Shown here: positions 1 to 8,720 of the stretch, one piece after another | How the letters are laid out: each line of letters begins with the position of its first letter | Numbering within the stretch: the stretch's first letter is position 1 | Assembly (NCBI GenBank): GCA_020632925.1 | Contig: JACKER010000008.1 | Location: 434,001 to 498,000, forward strand | Origin: Alphaproteobacteria bacterium | GTDB lineage: Bacteria; Myxococcota_A; UBA796; GCA-2862545 | Direction: 5' to 3' | DNA length: 64,000 nucleotides | Position numbers and translations under genes: made by a program | Notes under the pieces: model-generated | What the model was told of the DNA's origin: nothing | What the model saw: the letters and a program-made list of their open reading frames with translations, nothing else | Databases searched by the model: none

Positions 1-1056
1 CTGCGTCGCTCCGACCGACGGGTCGCACAGGCTCATGAAGTAGCCCAGCGAGGCCGCCCCATAGAGGTTCGTCAAGAACCCGAGGATGGCCGCGAAGCCC
101 AGGGTGAAGGCGAAGGACTGCCAGGCGGGGGCGCAGGCCGCGAAGCCCGCCAGCAGACCCGCGATGGCGAGCAGCCCGGTCGCCATGGCGCGACGGCTCC
201 CGTACCGGTCGGCGAGCCAGCCGCCCACGAGCGCGCCCGCGATGCCCACCCAGGGATCCACGAACGCGGACGTGGCGATCTGCTCGTCGGTCCACCCGAG
301 CTCGCCCCTGGTCAGGGTCGTGAAGGGCGTCGACACCAGCGCGTACCCGATCGGCGAGACCAGCCCCACGACGATCGCGAGCCACGGCGTCGGGAACCCG
401 AAGGCCCGCTTCAGCGCCGCGAGCGACAGGTGGTCGGTGGGGGTGTCGTGCGCGGTCTCGGGCGGCCGCTCGAGGATCCACACCGCGAGCGCGAGCACGG
501 CCCACAGGATCAGCACCAGCATCACGAACACGCTGGGCCAGCCCAGGCGGCCGGCCACCAGGGTGCCGAACGACCCGCCGATCATGATGCCGCCGCTCTT
601 CGCGGCCCACATGTAGCTGTTGGCGCGCCCGCGCTCGTCCTCGGGGAGCACGTCGACCGCGAGCGCGTCCACGGCGACGTCCTGGAGCGCCGCGCAGGCG
701 TTGTGGACGAAGAGGATGGCGCTCGTCAGCGTGACGTCGCGCGCGGGATCGACGAAGAGCAGGCCGAGCAGCGACGTGCCCATGACGAACTCGGCGAACA
801 TCACGACCGGCCGACGACGACCCGCCCGCAGCATCGGGATCCGGTCCAGCACCGGCCCCGCGACGAACTTGAACGACCAGGGGAGGTAGGCGAGGCCCAG
901 CAGTCCGCCGATCGTGGCGTCGTCGAGCCCGAGATCGGTCAGCATCACCACGTAGCCGACCGACACGAAGCCCCAGGGCACGCCCTGCGCGAAGTACAGC
1001 GCCGGGAAGAGCAGCGTCCGCGCCCACCGGCTCTCCACCAACGTCGGTCGGTTCAC
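1..1056 (-). CDS. MFS transporter, AmpG/SLC33-like (3' end cut by window)
   Basis: Polytopic major facilitator protein of the inner membrane; 352 residues are visible and the C-terminus lies beyond base 1. The start is GTG at 1056. Shortly after the N-terminus come ALYFAQGVPWGF and LPWSFKFVAGPVLDR, which resemble the first two helices of AmpG muropeptide permeases and SLC33 acetyl-CoA transporters. Further hydrophobic segments continue to the edge, with the MFS loop motif GGWLADRYGSRR near residue 285. Substrate cannot be read from sequence. It is divergent from the small zinc-ribbon gene at 1130. Family assignment is solid; the AmpG/SLC33 placement is by motif resemblance only. Confidence 0.85.
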   Translation of the reverse strand, partial: MNRPTLVESRWARTLLFPALYFAQGVPWGFVSVGYVVMLTDLGLDDATIGGLLGLAYLPWSFKFVAGPVLDRIPMLRAGRRRPVVMFAEFVMGTSLLGLLFVDPARDVTLTSAILFVHNACAALQDVAVDALAVDVLPEDERGRANSYMWAAKSGGIMIGGSFGTLVAGRLGWPSVFVMLVLILWAVLALAVWILERPPETAHDTPTDHLSLAALKRAFGFPTPWLAIVVGLVSPIGYALVSTPFTTLTRGELGWTDEQIATSAFVDPWVGIAGALVGGWLADRYGSRRAMATGLLAIAGLLAGFAACAPAWQSFAFTLGFAAILGFLTNLYGAASLGYFMSLCDPSVGATQ

Positions 1057-1129
1057 CGGGCGCAGTGTACCAGTCCGTCGAGCGGCGCGTCGGCGTGGTA
1101 CCCTCGGACAGGCACGGACCGAGGTGACG

Positions 1130-1348
1130 ATGATTCCCTGCCCCAGCTGCGGACGCCACACGAGGCCGTCCACGACCGAGACCCCGTGCGTGTTCTGCGG
1201 GACGGTGAAGCCTGCCGTGAAGGCCACGGTGGCGGCCACGCTCCTGGGCCTGACGCTCGCGGGCTGCCCGACGAGCCAGGCGCTCTACGGCACCGCCGTC
1301 ACCGACACCCCGGGGACGCACGACACCACGGACACCGGATCTCCCTGA
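1130..1348 (+). CDS. Small zinc-ribbon lipoprotein
   Basis: A 72-aa protein of unknown function with an unusual layout. Residues 4-23 contain two CxxC knuckles (CPSC and CVFC) typical of a zinc ribbon. These are followed by a hydrophobic stretch ending in the lipobox LAGC (Cys46) and a short Thr/Asp/Gly-rich tail (DTPGTHDTTDTGSP). If processed as a lipoprotein, the zinc ribbon would be the cytoplasmic n-region of the signal peptide and would be cut off. I chose ATG at 1130 because GAGGTGA lies just upstream; a GTG at 1124 is in frame. It is divergent from the MFS gene and followed by a hairpin at 1381-1397. Confidence 0.6.
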   Translation: MIPCPSCGRHTRPSTTETPCVFCGTVKPAVKATVAATLLGLTLAGCPTSQALYGTAVTDTPGTHDTTDTGSP

Positions 1349-1649
1349 TCAACTCCGGCTCCGCTTCGCTTCGCCTCCGCGGGCAGCAGAGCTGCCCTTG
1401 GCGACCCACTCCTCGCGAGAAATCCCACGCTGGTTCGGGCGTCTCGACGAGTTCGCGACGATCGGGATTTTCGCGGGAGCACCAGGGATGCGGACCAGCC
1501 GCAAGGCGCAGGCCGCAGCCCGCCAGTGTGGGCGAAAGCCGTCAGGGACCGGCCGTCGCGGAGCGGGGGCCGCGTCCGTGGTGGACCGTACGGCCTCGGG
1601 TCCCGGGGGCTCTGCCGGCGGGCTCCGAAATCCACCTACCTGCGCCCCT
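1349..1649. other. Non-coding gap of about 300 bp
   Basis: This stretch lies between the convergent ends of the small zinc-ribbon gene and the propeller-like lipoprotein gene. Apart from the hairpin at 1381-1397 I see no RNA gene, repeat or convincing ORF. Open frames here are Arg/Pro/Ala-rich and look like the usual byproduct of high GC. Confidence 0.5.
1381..1397 (+). terminator. GC-rich hairpin downstream of zinc-ribbon gene
   Basis: GGGCAGC-AGA-GCTGCCC forms a perfect 7-bp stem with a 3-nt loop, 32 nt after the stop of the small lipoprotein gene. It lacks a T-run, so it is only a candidate terminator. Confidence 0.35.
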
Positions 1650-2843
1650 TCACCGGGGGAAGGTGCTCTTCCAGAGCCAGCCCTCGAACGGGTTGCGCAG
1701 GTTGTCGCGGACGAGCGTGACCGGCACGTCCACGAACACCTGACCGTCGGGCACGGAGCCGGTCGCCCCCGCGGCCGCCAGGACCGGCATGGTCGCGCGG
1801 AGGATGCGTCCGCGCGCCCCACCGGTGCCAGCGCCGCCGCCGGGTCCGCTGTCCGTCAGCCACAGCTCGCCGTCCGCCGTCAGCTCCACCCCGCGCAGGA
1901 AGTCGAACGGGGCCGCGACGCCGTTCGGCACGAGGTCCGCCACGTAGGTCGGGGGCAGCGCCGGATCGGGCAGCAGCGCGACGCCGATCGTGCTCGAGCG
2001 GTCGGACGCACCGTCAGAGTGGGCCCACAACAGCCAGGTCTCGCCGTTCCACTCGCGCACGACGGCGCCGTGTGGCGTGGCGAGCGGGCCCGTCGGAGGG
2101 AAGTTCCACAGGCGCGTCGGCGCCTCGGGATCCGTGATGTCCCACATCGACAACAGGCCGCTGAAGGTCCCGCCGAGCGGCCCCGGCTGACCCAGCATCC
2201 CGCGGTGGGAGAGCAAGAGGTACCGGCGGCCGTCTCGACGGACGAGCTCCGCGCCGTTGGGGTTGCCTCCCGGCCAGTCGGCGTCGTCGTGATCCAGCGT
2301 CCGGACGGGGTCGACCGCGCTCCCGTCCCCTGCCACCCAGTCCACGTCGTTGCTGCCCACCTGCGGGACGATCACCGTGCCGTCGCCAGGGTCGCGGATG
2401 GCGTCGTGGGGGAACAGGAAGCCGTCGAGCCGGAAGTCCGCGGTCCCGCTCGGTCCGAGGCGGCCGATGGCGCCCCCCGAGGTCACGCCCGTCGTCGTGA
2501 ACGACACCAGCAGCCCGTCACCGTCCGCCGACGCTCCCTCGCCGCCGCAAGCCGAGCACTCGCCGAACAGCTCCGTCCACCCGCGCCGCCACACGGCGAC
2601 CCCGTCGCGGTCGAGCAGCTGCAGCGCGTCCCCGTCGGGGACGACCAGCAGGTGGTCCTCGTCGAACAGCAGGTCGTCGACGATGGTGACGCCGGAGTGC
2701 TCGACGACGGCGGTGTCCGTGTCGGCGTCGCTGTCCGCGTCGCTGTCGCTGTCGCTGTCCGTGTCGGCGTCGCCGTCGGCGGGGTCGCGCCCGTCCGTCG
2801 GGGTCTGACAGCCGAGCGCCACCAGCAACGCCCACCCGCGCAT
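1650..2843 (-). CDS. Lipoprotein with Asp/Ser linker and predicted beta-propeller-like domain
   Basis: A 397-aa predicted lipoprotein. The signal peptide ends at LVALGC (Cys12), and residues 20-44 are an acidic repeat of Asp with Ser, Ala or Thr. The remainder has repeated short blocks (DGDALQLLDRDG, PHDAIRDPGDGTVIVP, TPHGAVVREWNGETWLLW, GVELTADGELWLTDSG) of the kind found in arylsulfotransferase- or NHL-type beta-propellers. No catalytic residues can be assigned. ATG at 2843 is preceded by GGAGGTCGG; an upstream in-frame GTG at 2861 lacks a site. It is the last gene of a minus-strand run after DUF2157 (19-nt gap). Probably surface or periplasmic; function unknown. Confidence 0.7.
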   Translation of the reverse strand: MRGWALLVALGCQTPTDGRDPADGDADTDSDSDSDADSDADTDTAVVEHSGVTIVDDLLFDEDHLLVVPDGDALQLLDRDGVAVWRRGWTELFGECSACGGEGASADGDGLLVSFTTTGVTSGGAIGRLGPSGTADFRLDGFLFPHDAIRDPGDGTVIVPQVGSNDVDWVAGDGSAVDPVRTLDHDDADWPGGNPNGAELVRRDGRRYLLLSHRGMLGQPGPLGGTFSGLLSMWDITDPEAPTRLWNFPPTGPLATPHGAVVREWNGETWLLWAHSDGASDRSSTIGVALLPDPALPPTYVADLVPNGVAAPFDFLRGVELTADGELWLTDSGPGGGAGTGGARGRILRATMPVLAAAGATGSVPDGQVFVDVPVTLVRDNLRNPFEGWLWKSTFPR

Positions 2844-2862
2844 CCGACCTCCGACGCCCACC

Positions 2863-3822
2863 CTACCCTTCCCCGCGCGCGGCTGCGCGCCGCTCCTGGC
2901 CCGCGCGCGCCACCATCCACACCGCCACCACCCCGAACAGCAGCAGGCCCTCGGTCCCGAGCACGGCCGCCGCGAGCACGGGGCTCCCGACCTGGAACAG
3001 CACGCAGGCCTCCGCGACCGCCCAGGCCCCGATGGTCGCCGCCACCACCCACCGGCTCCGGGAGAGGGCCGAGGCCACGATCAGCACGGTTCCCCAGGTC
3101 GCGGTCGCGAGCCCGCTGCCGAGCCAGCTCCAGCCCGTGGGGGACAGGTCGCCGCCCACCTGGACCAGCGCGATCAGCGCGATCAGCGTCGGCGTGACCA
3201 CCAGCACCCCGACAGCACCCAGGCGCTCGGAGAGCACCTGTCCCGCCGTCACCGCGCCCGTGACCGCGAGGCAGCCCACCACGAGCGCCGCCGTCCGCGG
3301 ATCGGCGTCGGCGTCCGCCGCCAGCGGCACCGCCAGCATCCCACCCACCGTGGCCGCCCAGCACAGCCCCGGCATGCGCTCGACGACGCCTGCCACCCCG
3401 CCCACGACGAGCAGCAGCCCGGCCGACACGAGCGTCGCCCACCCGTCCAGGACGTCCACCTCGACGAGGCTCGCCACGCCCGCGGCGGCGACCACCCAAC
3501 CCGCCGCCCACACGCCGTGCGACACCGTGAGCACGCCGAAGGCCCGCGCGAGGGCGCCGATCGCGAGCTGCGCGGCCGCCATCCCCAGCAGGATCCACCC
3601 GTGCCAGGCGCGGTACACGTCGTACGCCACGAGCCCGAGCACGACCATCGCCGAGCCCGTCACGAGCCAGGTCCCGACGGCGACCAGCCCGGGGAGCAAG
3701 GTGTCCAGCAGGTTCGAGCGATCGGAGACCCGGGTCTCGAGCCAGCGCTGCAGGGCCGCGCGTTGACCCGGCTCGATCAGCCCCTCCTCGACCCACTCCT
3801 GCGTGGCCCGCTCCCAGTCCAC
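2863..3822 (-). CDS. DUF2157-type multi-pass membrane protein
   Basis: A 319-aa membrane protein. The cytoplasmic N-terminus (about residues 1-30, WVEEGLIEPGQRAALQRWLE) matches the helical start of DUF2157 proteins, and it is followed by roughly nine to ten hydrophobic segments to the C-terminus. The molecular role of the family is not known. The start is GTG at 3822, only 2 nt after the TGA of the upstream aminotransferase, so the two are very probably translationally coupled. A conserved partnership between the two functions is not obvious. Confidence 0.7.
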   Translation of the reverse strand: MDWERATQEWVEEGLIEPGQRAALQRWLETRVSDRSNLLDTLLPGLVAVGTWLVTGSAMVVLGLVAYDVYRAWHGWILLGMAAAQLAIGALARAFGVLTVSHGVWAAGWVVAAAGVASLVEVDVLDGWATLVSAGLLLVVGGVAGVVERMPGLCWAATVGGMLAVPLAADADADPRTAALVVGCLAVTGAVTAGQVLSERLGAVGVLVVTPTLIALIALVQVGGDLSPTGWSWLGSGLATATWGTVLIVASALSRSRWVVAATIGAWAVAEACVLFQVGSPVLAAAVLGTEGLLLFGVVAVWMVARAGQERRAAARGEG

Positions 3823-3824
3823 GG

Positions 3825-4985
3825 TCAGCGGCCGAGGTGTCGCGCCAGGATCTTCGCGCCACACAGGGTCGCGTCGTGGGGGACGGCGGTGAAGCACATC
3901 CGGATCCACGTCGGGTACGGTCCGAAGCTGTGGCCCGGGGCGACGAGCACGCCCTCCTCCACCAGATCGGCGAGGAAGCCCGGCAGGCCACGCTCGTCGA
4001 GGCGGTCGGCCACGTCCATGAACACGAAGGTCCCGGCCCTGGGTACGTCGGTGCCGAGCAGGCCCGCGACCTCCTTCGCCGTGTGGGCGTACTGGGTGCG
4101 CGCGTCCGCCGCCCACGCACGCCCCGCCTCGCCGAGGGTGCGCACCGCCGCGAGCTGCGAGGCCGTCGGCGCGGAGTAGAGCGTGTACAGCGCGGCCTTG
4201 CGGACCTCGTCCATGCCGACCTTCGGCCCCGCGATCCACCCCACCCGGTTGCCCGCCATCCCCGCCTGCTTGCTGAACGAGTGGCAGGAGAAGGTGCGCT
4301 CGGGGCACAGCGCGCGGGTCGGGACGTGCTGCCCCTCGAACTGCAGGTCCTCGTAGACGTCGTCGGCCCAGATCCACAGGTCGTGCTGCTCCGCGAAGCG
4401 CACGACCGCCGCGATCACGTCGCGCGGCATCACGTGACCCGTGGGGTTGTTGGGCGTGTTCAGGTACACCGCGACGGTCCGGTCCGTGAGCGCCGCCGCC
4501 AGCGCCTCGGTCACCTGCTCGGGGCTCGGCGCGCCCGCGTGGAACAGCGGCACCGGGACGGGCACACCCTGGACGCAGCGGACGATCCCCGCGATGAGCG
4601 GCCAGTAGGGAGCGAGCAGCAGCACCTCGTCGCCCGGCGCCACCACCGCCATCGCGATCGACCCGAGCCCGGCGGTCGCTCCGGCCGTCACGAGCACGTT
4701 CTCGGCGGAGGTGGGCACGCCGTGGCGCTCCTCGGAGCGGGCGCAGAGCGCGTCCACCAGCGCCGGCACGCCGTTCACCGGCGGGTACCGGTGCATCCCG
4801 GGGTTCTCCGCGATCGACAGGTCCTCCATCCGGCAGCCCTCGGGGGGCTCCATCCAGGTGTCGCCCACGTGGAACGGGAAGCGCTCCCCCTGGTGGTGCG
4901 ACAGCCGGTGCGCGAGCGGGCTGTACACCGTGCTGGGGATGGCGGAGATGGACGGCGTCGACGAGGGAAAGCGCGGCATGGCCAC
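3825..4985 (-). CDS. PLP-dependent aminotransferase, class I/II
   Basis: A 386-aa cytosolic fold-type I aminotransferase. Diagnostic parts are NTPNNPTG (residues 176-183, the Asn/Pro loop), ADDVYEDL (207-214, Asp contacting the pyridine N) and SFSKQAGMAGNRVGW with the Schiff-base Lys at 239. A C-terminal YPTWIRMCF holds the carboxylate-binding Arg. Length is normal for aspartate/aromatic-type enzymes. Substrate is not determinable; the motifs resemble the AAT/MalY/PatA-like group. It heads the run aminotransferase - DUF2157 - lipoprotein and is divergent from the phosphorylase gene. Confidence 0.88.
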   Translation of the reverse strand: MAMPRFPSSTPSISAIPSTVYSPLAHRLSHHQGERFPFHVGDTWMEPPEGCRMEDLSIAENPGMHRYPPVNGVPALVDALCARSEERHGVPTSAENVLVTAGATAGLGSIAMAVVAPGDEVLLLAPYWPLIAGIVRCVQGVPVPVPLFHAGAPSPEQVTEALAAALTDRTVAVYLNTPNNPTGHVMPRDVIAAVVRFAEQHDLWIWADDVYEDLQFEGQHVPTRALCPERTFSCHSFSKQAGMAGNRVGWIAGPKVGMDEVRKAALYTLYSAPTASQLAAVRTLGEAGRAWAADARTQYAHTAKEVAGLLGTDVPRAGTFVFMDVADRLDERGLPGFLADLVEEGVLVAPGHSFGPYPTWIRMCFTAVPHDATLCGAKILARHLGR

Positions 4986-5069
4986 CGTCTAACCCGCGCG
5001 TCGGGGACACCCGGCGCGCGACGCCGCACGACATGTGGGATAACGGCGTGCCCCCATCTGGAGTCACGC

Positions 5070-7112
5070 ATGCTCCCCGAGCGCCTGAACGCCCTCCACG
5101 CCCTCGCCCACAACCTCTGGTGGAGCTGGGATCCCGAGGCCACCCGCCTGTGGCACGACATCGATCCCCTGCGGTTCCGCGTGTACCACCACAACCCCGT
5201 GGCCCTGCTGAACGACGTGGAGCGGTCGCGCTGGGACGAGCTCGCCGCCGACCCGGCCTTCCTCGATCGCCTGGACGGGATCGCGCGGCGCTTCCGGGCG
5301 TACCTCGGGGCGTCCGCCTGGGGCACCGAGCACGCCCGGGGCCTGATGAAGCACGGCGTCGGCTACGTGTCGATGGAGTTCGGGCTGCACGAGAGCCTCC
5401 GGCTGTACTCCGGCGGGCTCGGCGTCCTGGCCGGCGACCACCTGCGCTCGGCGTCCGACCTCGGCATCCCGCTGGTGGGCTTCAGCCTGCTCTACCGTCA
5501 CGGGTACTTCCGCCAGGTCATCGACGACGGCCGGCAGCTCGCGGCGTACCCCGCGTCGAACTTCGAGCGGCTGCCCGTGAAGCCCTGCCTCGGTGCGGAC
5601 GGCGCGATCGTCGAGGTCCGCGTGCCCAACGGCGACCGCGAGGTGATCGCGCGGGTGTGGCAGCTCGACGTGGGCCGCTGCCGCCTGCTCCTGCTGGACA
5701 CCGAGATCGACGCCAACCACGGCGAGGATCGCGGCCTGACCCACCACCTGTACGGCGGCGACGAGAAGCTGCGCATCCGGCAGGAGGTGCTGCTGGGCTT
5801 CGGGGCGGTGGCGACGGCCCGCGCCCTCGGGCTCGACATCGGCGTGTGGCACCTCAACGAGGGGCACTGCGCCTTCGTCCCCGTCGCGCTCGTCGGCGAG
5901 CACACCCGCGACGGCGACACGTTCGAGGACGCCTGCGCCAAGGTGCGCCAGCACTGCGTGTTCACCACCCACACCCCCGTCCCGGCCGGCCACGACCGGT
6001 TCCACGAGCCCCTCGTGCGCGAGGTGCTCGGGAGCTGGTGCGACGACGTGGGGCTCGACGCCGGCGACGTGGTCGACCTGGGCCGCGTGTCGCCCGGCGA
6101 TCACGCCGAGACGCTCTGCGTGACTGTGGTGGCCCTGCGCCTCGCCGCCGCCAGCAACGGGGTCTCCGAGCTGCACGGCCACGTGAGCCGCGAGATGTGG
6201 ACGGCCCTGTGGCCCGAGCACTCCGCCTCCGAGGTGCCCATCGGCCACGTCACCAACGGCGTCCACGCCCCCTACTGGACCGCGCCCGAGACCCAGGCGC
6301 TGTTCGACGAGTGGCTGCCGGGCTGGCGCACGCGCCCCTGGGACCCCGAGGTCTGGGCGCGGATCGAGGAGGTGCCCGACGAGGCCCTGTGGGACGTGCG
6401 CAACCGCCTGCGCCTGCGCCTGGTCCAGCTCGTCGCCACCCGCGGTCACCGCGAGTTCGACCCGAACGCGCTCACCATCGGGTTCGCCAGGCGGTTCGCT
6501 CCGTACAAGCGGGGCAACCTCGTGTTCCGCGACCCGCTCCGCCTCAAGCGCCTCCTCGAGGAGCACGACGCGCAGCTCGTGTTCTCCGGCAAGGCCCACC
6601 CGCGCGACGAGGCGGGCAAGGAGATCGTGGCGGAGGTGGTCCGCGTGTCCGAGACCTTCGACTTCCGCGAGCGCGTCGTGCTGCTCACCGACTACGACAT
6701 GTACGTCGGCCGGGTCGTGACCTCCGGGGCGGACGTGTGGCTCAACAACCCGCGCCGCCCGCACGAGGCGTCGGGCACCTCGGGCCAGAAGGTCGTCCTC
6801 AACGGCGGGCTGAACCTGTCGGTGCTCGACGGCTGGTGGCCGGAGGGCTTCGACGGGACCAACGGCTGGTCGATCGGCGACGGGCAGGAGTGGCAGGACG
6901 AGCCGGCGCAGGACGTGTTCGACGCCGAGTCGCTGTACACCACGCTCGAGCAGCAGGTCGTGAGGGAGTGGGAGGACCGCGACGCGTCCGGCCTGCCGCA
7001 CACCTGGCTGAAGCGCGTGCGCCGGAGCATCGCCACCTGCGCGCCGAAGTTCACGAGCGACCGGATGGTGAGGGACTACGTCCTGAACATGTACCTTCCG
7101 CACGCCCGGTAG
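5070..7112 (+). CDS. glgP: Alpha-glucan (glycogen) phosphorylase, GT35
   Basis: A 680-aa enzyme that would release glucose-1-phosphate from glycogen or maltodextrin by phosphorolysis. The N-terminus NLWWSWDPEATRLW is the hallmark of the short bacterial/archaeal GT35 branch (DUF3417-type), rather than the roughly 800-aa E. coli type. Other conserved parts are YVSMEFGLHESLRLYSGGLG, WHLNEGH, FARRFAPYKR and EASGTSGQK, where Lys574 is the predicted PLP-binding lysine. ATG 5070 has GGAG 6 nt upstream, which rules out a much longer open frame extending upstream. It stands alone on the plus strand, convergent with mqo. Confidence 0.92.
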   Translation: MLPERLNALHALAHNLWWSWDPEATRLWHDIDPLRFRVYHHNPVALLNDVERSRWDELAADPAFLDRLDGIARRFRAYLGASAWGTEHARGLMKHGVGYVSMEFGLHESLRLYSGGLGVLAGDHLRSASDLGIPLVGFSLLYRHGYFRQVIDDGRQLAAYPASNFERLPVKPCLGADGAIVEVRVPNGDREVIARVWQLDVGRCRLLLLDTEIDANHGEDRGLTHHLYGGDEKLRIRQEVLLGFGAVATARALGLDIGVWHLNEGHCAFVPVALVGEHTRDGDTFEDACAKVRQHCVFTTHTPVPAGHDRFHEPLVREVLGSWCDDVGLDAGDVVDLGRVSPGDHAETLCVTVVALRLAAASNGVSELHGHVSREMWTALWPEHSASEVPIGHVTNGVHAPYWTAPETQALFDEWLPGWRTRPWDPEVWARIEEVPDEALWDVRNRLRLRLVQLVATRGHREFDPNALTIGFARRFAPYKRGNLVFRDPLRLKRLLEEHDAQLVFSGKAHPRDEAGKEIVAEVVRVSETFDFRERVVLLTDYDMYVGRVVTSGADVWLNNPRRPHEASGTSGQKVVLNGGLNLSVLDGWWPEGFDGTNGWSIGDGQEWQDEPAQDVFDAESLYTTLEQQVVREWEDRDASGLPHTWLKRVRRSIATCAPKFTSDRMVRDYVLNMYLPHAR

Positions 7113-7144
7113 CCGGCCGCGGGCGTGGCCCGGTGGTCACCCTG

Positions 7145-7200
7145 CCCGTGCCCGTGCCAAAGAACCCGTGCCCGTGCCCGTGCCCGTGCCCGTGCCCGAA
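7145..7200 (+). repeat. CCCGTG hexanucleotide tandem repeat
   Basis: Seven copies of CCCGTG occur in two blocks (two at 7145-7156; five at 7165-7194, then a degenerate CCCGAA) separated by CCAAAGAA. The repeat fills much of the 128-bp gap between the convergent glgP and mqo genes. It is not part of either coding sequence. Confidence 0.85.
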
Positions 7201-7240
7201 AGCGGAGTTGGTTCCGCCCCGAACGCTCGGGTGGCCGGCC

Positions 7241-8698
7241 TCAGGCTCCGAGCAGCGCGGAGCTCCGGGCGCGCGCCGCACGCAGCGCCTCCGCATCGGC
7301 GTGCAGGTCCTGACCGTGGCAGGGCACGAGCTCGCGGATGCGGTCCTGCCAGCGCGCCGACGCCCACCGCTCCGGGAAGCAGCGCTCGAGCACCGACAGC
7401 TGGATGCTCGCCGCGGTCGACGCGCCCGGCGAGGCGCCGAGCAGCGCGGCCAGGGTCCCATCCGAGGACGCGACGACCTCGGTGCCGAACTCCAGCACCC
7501 CGCCCTGCTCGTCGTCCTTCTTGATCACCTGGACGCGCTGTCCGGCGACGAGCAGCTCCCAGTCCTCGTCGCGCGCCGTCGGGACGAAGGCCTTCAGCGT
7601 CGCCATCCGGTCCTCGTGCGACTGGACGACCTGCTCGACGAGGTACCGGGTGAGCGCGAGGTTGTCGAAGCCAGCGGCCAGCATCGGCAGCATGTTCCGC
7701 GCGCGCACCGACAACGGCAGGTCGAGCAGCGACCCGTGCTTGAGGAAGCGCGTCGAGAAGCCGGCGTAGGGGCCGAACAGCAGCGCCTGCTTCCCGTCGA
7801 TGAACCGCGTGTCCAGGTGCGGCACCGACATCGGCGGCGCCCCCACCGCGGCCTTGCCGTAGACCTTGGCGTGGTGCCGCGCGATCGTGTCCGCGTCGCG
7901 GCAGACGAGCCACTGGCCCGACACCGGGAAGCCCCCGTAGCTGCGGCCCTCGCGGATCCCGGACTTCAGCAGGAGCGGGAGCGCCCCACCGCCCGCGCCG
8001 ATGAACACGAAGCGCGCGCGCACCTCCGCTTCCTCGCCGGTGTCGGGATCCTCGGTCCGCACGCACCACCCGCCGTCGCACCGCTCGATGGCGGCGACCT
8101 CCTGGAAGAAGCGCAGGTCGGCGCCCTCGGTCCGCAGGTGGGCGAACAACGCGCGCGTCAGCGCGCCGAAGTTCACGTCCGTGCCCAGCGCCATCGACGT
8201 CGCCGCGACCGGGACCGACGGGTCGCGTCCGTCCATCATCAGCGGCATCCAGGACGAGAGCACCGCGGGGTCGGTGGACCAGTCCATCCCCGCGAACAGC
8301 GGCGAACGCCGCATCGCCTCGTACCGGCGTCGCAGGAAGCCCGCGTCCGCCTCGCCCGCGGTGAAGCTGCAGTGCGGGATGGGGCGCACGAAGGCCGACG
8401 GATCGGTGAGGACCCCACGCTCCACGAACGAGGCCCACAGCTGGCGGGAGACCTCGAACGAGGACGCGATCCCGACGGCCTTCGCGATGTCCACCACGCC
8501 GTCGCGCTCGGGCGTGTAGTTCAGCTCGCAGTAGGCGGAGTGGCCCGTCCCGGCGTTGTTCCAGGCGTCCGAGCTCTCCGCGGCCGCGCGGTCCAGCCGC
8601 TCCAGCACCACGATCGAGGCGTCGGGCTCGAGCTGGCGCAACCAGCTCCCGAGGGTGGCGGACATGATGCCCGCGCCGATGAGGACGTAGTCGGTCAT
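7241..8698 (-). CDS. mqo: Malate:quinone oxidoreductase
   Basis: A 485-aa FAD-dependent, membrane-associated enzyme that oxidises malate to oxaloacetate and passes electrons to quinone in the TCA cycle. The N-terminus VLIGAGIMSATLG is the dinucleotide-binding fold. NNAGTGHSAYCELNYTP and DVNFGALTRALF are strongly characteristic of Mqo, as is PHLDTRFIDGKQALLFGPYAGF in the middle. Length is typical. The Mqo-type FAD family also includes 2-hydroxyglutarate oxidases, but those lack these blocks. The gene lies 22 nt downstream of the Ser/Thr kinase gene and may be cotranscribed with it. Confidence 0.95.
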   Translation of the reverse strand: MTDYVLIGAGIMSATLGSWLRQLEPDASIVVLERLDRAAAESSDAWNNAGTGHSAYCELNYTPERDGVVDIAKAVGIASSFEVSRQLWASFVERGVLTDPSAFVRPIPHCSFTAGEADAGFLRRRYEAMRRSPLFAGMDWSTDPAVLSSWMPLMMDGRDPSVPVAATSMALGTDVNFGALTRALFAHLRTEGADLRFFQEVAAIERCDGGWCVRTEDPDTGEEAEVRARFVFIGAGGGALPLLLKSGIREGRSYGGFPVSGQWLVCRDADTIARHHAKVYGKAAVGAPPMSVPHLDTRFIDGKQALLFGPYAGFSTRFLKHGSLLDLPLSVRARNMLPMLAAGFDNLALTRYLVEQVVQSHEDRMATLKAFVPTARDEDWELLVAGQRVQVIKKDDEQGGVLEFGTEVVASSDGTLAALLGASPGASTAASIQLSVLERCFPERWASARWQDRIRELVPCHGQDLHADAEALRAARARSSALLGA

Positions 8699-8720
8699 CC
8701 CGGGAGTAGAACATCCCCCG

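Noticed and set aside
1349..1649. Possible small RNA or ORF in the 300-bp gap
   Set aside because: Only one short hairpin could be supported; no promoter, conserved fold or coding signal could be seen by eye.
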